A DNA stretch of 64,000 nt from Sacculina carcini (taxonomy: Eukaryota; Arthropoda; Thecostraca; Sacculinidae). This document shows, in pieces, positions 61,392 through 64,000 of this stretch. Positions within the stretch are counted from its first letter, which is position 1. Every line of letters begins with the position of its first letter. The notes under the pieces were generated by a model. The model did no database searches. It was given only the letters and a program-made list of their open reading frames with translations, and was not told the origin of the DNA. The position numbers and the translations under genes were made by a program. The DNA lies in the NCBI GenBank assembly GCA_916048095.2, contig OU696583.1:2579001-2643000 (forward strand). Direction: 5' to 3'.

Positions 61392-62816
61392 TCATTTACT
61401 TTGGCCTTGAATTTGTTCAAATTGTTCTGCGAGAAAGCAACGTTGGAATTGCTTTGTACGACAACGAATTGGAGCCATGCACTGGGAATGCTGTTTGGAT
61501 GTAAACCGTGTGCTTCTTGCTGCCACGAAATCATCAGGAATTGACTTGCTCATCGGATGATGGTTGTTGTTTTTGATCTTGTACAGCATGCACACGCTGC
61601 TGACCTTTCGACGATGGCAAAGATCACCAAGAACCAAGTCACCACAGAGGAACTTGCAAGTTCTAACAACTCTGTTGATGAGATTGAGGTGACAATCCGC
61701 AGCAGAAGACCACACGGGGGCGCAGTACTCCAGAATTGGCAAAATGAAACAGCGAAAACAACTTTTTGAGATTGTGCTGCTACCGAACATCCGATATGCC
61801 TTTCTTATAACTCCCAGTTTCCGCGATGCCGAACAAACTAGCTTCCGAATGTGACTGTCAAACGTCAGCTTTGAGTCTACATGTACTCCCAATATTTTGA
61901 GCTCATCACACACGTTGAGTTGGGCGTCATTTATGAGGATAGCTCCATGTGAAGGCTGAACGGTACGTGACCTAGAAACCAACAAGCATTTAGATTTCGA
62001 AGTGTTCAGCATCATATTCCACCTCTCACACCACTTCAGGACGCTGCTGAGATCGTCGTTGACCGTTTGACGCACCTGTGGTCTGTCCGAAGGAGATGAA
62101 ATTACAGCCATCAAGGTGATATCATCAGCATATCCATATACAGGTTTGCGTGTGGTTGTGTACAGGTCAGCGGTGTAAATGTTGAACAAAATAGGACCCA
62201 ACACACTTCCCTGCGGGACACCGGACACAATGCTCTGCCAGCCACTGTATGCTCCATCGATGGCAACACGTTGTACGCGATTGGATAGAAATTGATGCAA
62301 AACACTTAGCAAACGGCCGCCGACTCCAATGTTTCTCAGTTTTTGCAACAAGCCCTGGTGGCTCACACGGTCAAATGCTGCCGAGAAATCCAACTGCACA
62401 ATCCAGGCTTCACTGCCTTTGTCTAGCACTTGCTGGAGCTCATGCGTGATAGTAAGCAGAGCGTCAGTCGTGCTGAGTTTTTTGCGGTATGCAAATTGGT
62501 TTTCCGACAGCAGATTGCTGCTCTCCAGGTACTTGGACAGTCTGGAAGATATCAAGTGCTCGAATATTTTGGACAGAATCGGCGTAATTGATATTGGCCG
62601 GTAGTTTGCAACATCAGCTGAATTGGTTCCTTTTGGTATGGGCGTGATATTCGCAACCCGCCAACATGATGGAAACGAACCAGTCTTCACCAAGCGCCTG
62701 AAAAGAGCACTGAATTTCGGAGCTAGAGTATCTGCCGTGTTCTTGAAAAATAGCGGAAACATATTCAGAGGGTCTGTTCCTCCGTGGGCATCAAGGTCTT
62801 TCATGAGATTCGCCAC
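61392..62816 (-). CDS. Reverse transcriptase of a truncated non-LTR retrotransposon
   Basis: The 474-codon frame has no internal stop. Visible landmarks in order: NYRPIS at 71-76 (fingers), DFSAAFDR at 143-150 (motif A with catalytic Asp), GVPQGSVLGP at 199-208 (motif B), YADD at 229-232 (catalytic pair), then LGVHVDSKLTFDSHI and LPILEYCAPVW in the thumb and connection region. This is the RNA-directed DNA polymerase of a LINE, acting at the target site to copy its own RNA. The frame begins at a GTG codon with SKEV just upstream and an in-frame stop ten codons before it, so no true start codon remains. The N-terminal endonuclease is missing. The intact catalytic set suggests a fairly young insertion, but the copy cannot be autonomous. 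Confidence 0.85.
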   Translation of the reverse strand: MANLMKDLDAHGGTDPLNMFPLFFKNTADTLAPKFSALFRRLVKTGSFPSCWRVANITPIPKGTNSADVANYRPISITPILSKIFEHLISSRLSKYLESSNLLSENQFAYRKKLSTTDALLTITHELQQVLDKGSEAWIVQLDFSAAFDRVSHQGLLQKLRNIGVGGRLLSVLHQFLSNRVQRVAIDGAYSGWQSIVSGVPQGSVLGPILFNIYTADLYTTTRKPVYGYADDITLMAVISSPSDRPQVRQTVNDDLSSVLKWCERWNMMLNTSKSKCLLVSRSRTVQPSHGAILINDAQLNVCDELKILGVHVDSKLTFDSHIRKLVCSASRKLGVIRKAYRMFGSSTISKSCFRCFILPILEYCAPVWSSAADCHLNLINRVVRTCKFLCGDLVLGDLCHRRKVSSVCMLYKIKNNNHHPMSKSIPDDFVAARSTRFTSKQHSQCMAPIRCRTKQFQRCFLAEQFEQIQGQSK

Positions 62817-62835
62817 TTCTTTTGATCGGAAGGAT

Positions 62836-63156
62836 CTAATTCATAGCCTTAAACAAAAAAACTAACTTGGCAGACTTCTCTGTTCCTAAGCGGTTCCTCA
62901 CTTTGGAGTGGACCAGCCCATGGGAAAGGAACACGTTCTCCACTCCGGAGGACGAGGCAACTGCTGTCAGTAATTGCCGCACCGAAGTCATGACCTCATC
63001 ATCTAGAAAACTCGAGTGTGATTCTCACCACTCGATGGCAGACAGCTTTTCGGTAACAGATTCAGCGAACTTGAACTGTTGAAAAGGCGGCGACTTTGCC
63101 TGCAACTTCATAATGATGGGCACCAGCTTCTTATGCTCCACGTTAGCGTACTCCAT
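62836..63156 (-). pseudogene. hAT transposase C-terminal dimerisation remnant
   Basis: Read from 63156 the frame starts MEYANVEHKKLVPIIMKLQA and, after one in-frame TGA (following AIEW), continues with FLDDEVMTSVRQLLTAVAS, SSGVENVF and GLVHSKVRNRLGTEKSAKLV, then a TAG at 62836-62838. The sequence S-S-x-VE--F...HSK-RNRLG is the signature of the hAT-family C-terminal dimerisation region found in DUF659/BED-type transposases. The stop codon and the missing N-terminal part make it a pseudogene. It is too different in position and content to be the partner of the fragment at 38341-38772. A LINE lies immediately downstream. Confidence 0.8.
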
Positions 63157-63159
63157 TGC

Positions 63160-63484
63160 AGAGAAAATATCTACCCCCCATACCCCCCAGGATTTACACC
63201 CATGCGGAAATGTATTAAATGCAAATGAGACCGAGAAATGACAATAATTTATTAGTTTGATACATTTTTTACAAAATAAAAGATCTCAATCATAGTTTAA
63301 ACGTGTTTTGGTTAAGTTCAAGTTCAGAAAAATGCAAGTTGAATAAATAATCCTGCATTTTTCCGTCTGTCAGTACACTAGGTGAAAGTCACGAGATATT
63401 GAAAATTTACATTTCTAGCAAATCGCAGTCGATGACAGATGTTGGTATCTGAACCTCGTCATTCCTTCGTTGTGAGCAACGTGA
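63160..63484. other. Spacer between hAT remnant and right-edge ORF
   Basis: The stretch starts with a C-rich tract (CCCCCCATACCCCCCAGG near 63175) and continues AT-rich, with no gene apparent. The right-edge frame opens at 63485, after a stop at 63482. Confidence 0.4.
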
Positions 63485-63574
63485 TACGGAGCTGTTGATC
63501 AAGTTATTGATCCATACAACTCGTACTACAGCGCACGATTCTACGGATATCCCTGTCTGATCGGTGTCAGCGTT

Positions 63575-64000
63575 ATGGCATCGAACGCGGCAGAAGAATA
63601 CGGCTTTGAAGCCATCCGTCGGCACTTGTGCCGGCTGGAAAATATGATGTTGAGTCTGACCGATAAGGTGGACATCATCGCCGCTTCGGTCAGCCCACCG
63701 AAGCTGGGTGACCTCAGTGTCACCCACGACGAACGCCACTGTGCAAATAACACCTCTGCAGTGGCGCACGTTAAGCCTGCTCAAAGCGGGCTTGAAGAGC
63801 CAGCCAACATCAACATCGGCTCTGGCAAGCAACAACAAAAACCAGAGAAGACAACAACTAAGAAAACGTCATCGAAAATGTCTCCTCGGGAGTCTTCACT
63901 GGCCAAGATGACAGAACATCACACTTCGAGAAGACGGCAATCACAAGACAAAAGATCGATCGCCAAGAGGGAACGTAGTAGTTCCACCTACATCAATCGT
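63575..64000 (+). CDS. Partial ORF running off the right edge, basic low-complexity protein
   Basis: From ATG 63575 the frame is open for 142 codons to the last base and remains open upstream to 63485. I do not recognise the family. The first 45 residues could form a helix or coiled coil (AIRRHLCRLENMMLSLTDKV). The C-terminal half is rich in Lys, Arg, Ser, Thr and Gln (TTTKKTSSKMSPRESS, TSRRRQSQDKRS, AKRERSSS), as expected for a nucleic-acid-binding or nuclear protein. The layout (short coiled coil, then basic region) would suit ORF1 of a non-LTR retrotransposon, but a host exon beginning after the CAG at 63568-63570 is also possible. The GC-rich, codon-like composition differs from the AT-rich flanks. 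Confidence 0.4.
   Translation, partial: MASNAAEEYGFEAIRRHLCRLENMMLSLTDKVDIIAASVSPPKLGDLSVTHDERHCANNTSAVAHVKPAQSGLEEPANINIGSGKQQQKPEKTTTKKTSSKMSPRESSLAKMTEHHTSRRRQSQDKRSIAKRERSSSTYINR

Larger units (their letters stand above)
60840..62832 (-). mobile_element. 5'-truncated non-LTR retrotransposon
   Basis: The element comprises the reverse-transcriptase ORF, a short 3' untranslated region (61391 down to about 61345) and an AT-rich tandem tail. Its 5' end lies between the ORF and the stop codon of a hAT remnant at 62836-62838. The endonuclease domain expected upstream of the reverse transcriptase is absent, so it was truncated on insertion, as is usual for LINEs. The clade is uncertain: the ORF style is jockey/CR1-like. 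Confidence 0.75.

Noticed and set aside
61392-62816. Host gene interpretation of the 474-codon ORF
   Set aside because: Motifs NYRPIS, GVPQGSVLGP and YADD are diagnostic of non-LTR reverse transcriptase, and the start is truncated.

Overview
This window is animal nuclear DNA, not prokaryotic. It holds spliced genes with GT-AG introns, tRNA-derived SINEs, non-LTR retrotransposons, hAT-like transposon debris and many long (TG)n tracts. TTAGG-like pentamers and a TATA/initiator promoter of arthropod type suggest an arthropod, and the microsatellite load would suit a crustacean. That placement is a low-confidence inference.

Bases 1-2161 look single-copy, without a supportable gene. Bases 2162-33472 are one mosaic repeat array of six head-to-tail units (starts 2162, 6736, 13553, 17848, 22346, 29272). 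Each unit starts with a TATA-rich leader plus a TG microsatellite. A series of roughly 340-490 bp internal repeats follows (4, 6, 3, 6, 4 and 3 copies), then many AT-rich monomers carrying a GC-rich hairpin motif. Most units end in TTTTAATGCTAG. The TC start, the CTAG end next to a hairpin and the A/T contexts resemble non-autonomous Helitron-like (HINE) elements. No Rep/helicase gene is present. The array holds a 4.57-kb duplicate 20,182 bp away, a second duplicated pair, a 1,179-bp tandem duplication and a 914-bp higher-order repeat. The many short ORFs here are repeat by-products.

Bases 33473-46300 are a graveyard of mobile elements: two tRNA-derived SINEs, several hAT-type MITE families with 8-bp target duplications, a Harbinger-like MITE with TAA duplications, a degenerate ZBED/hAT-like transposase, a truncated non-LTR retrotransposon and long TG/CA tracts.

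Bases 46331-59514 carry the two best host gene candidates, both on the + strand and both inferred by splicing. The first (46499-48275, three exons) encodes a 99-residue secreted peptide very rich in Arg and Met, behind a TATA promoter. The second (55165-59514, three exons) encodes a 225-residue secreted protein with a furin-like site, a run of HHHDGD repeats (28 His in 55 residues) and a five-Cys C-terminal domain. I assign neither to a named family.

Bases 59515-64000 hold a 30-bp minisatellite forming the 3' flank of a 5'-truncated but intact reverse-transcriptase ORF on the - strand. Directly upstream of it lies a hAT C-terminal dimerisation remnant, and a 142-codon ORF (+ strand) runs off the right edge.
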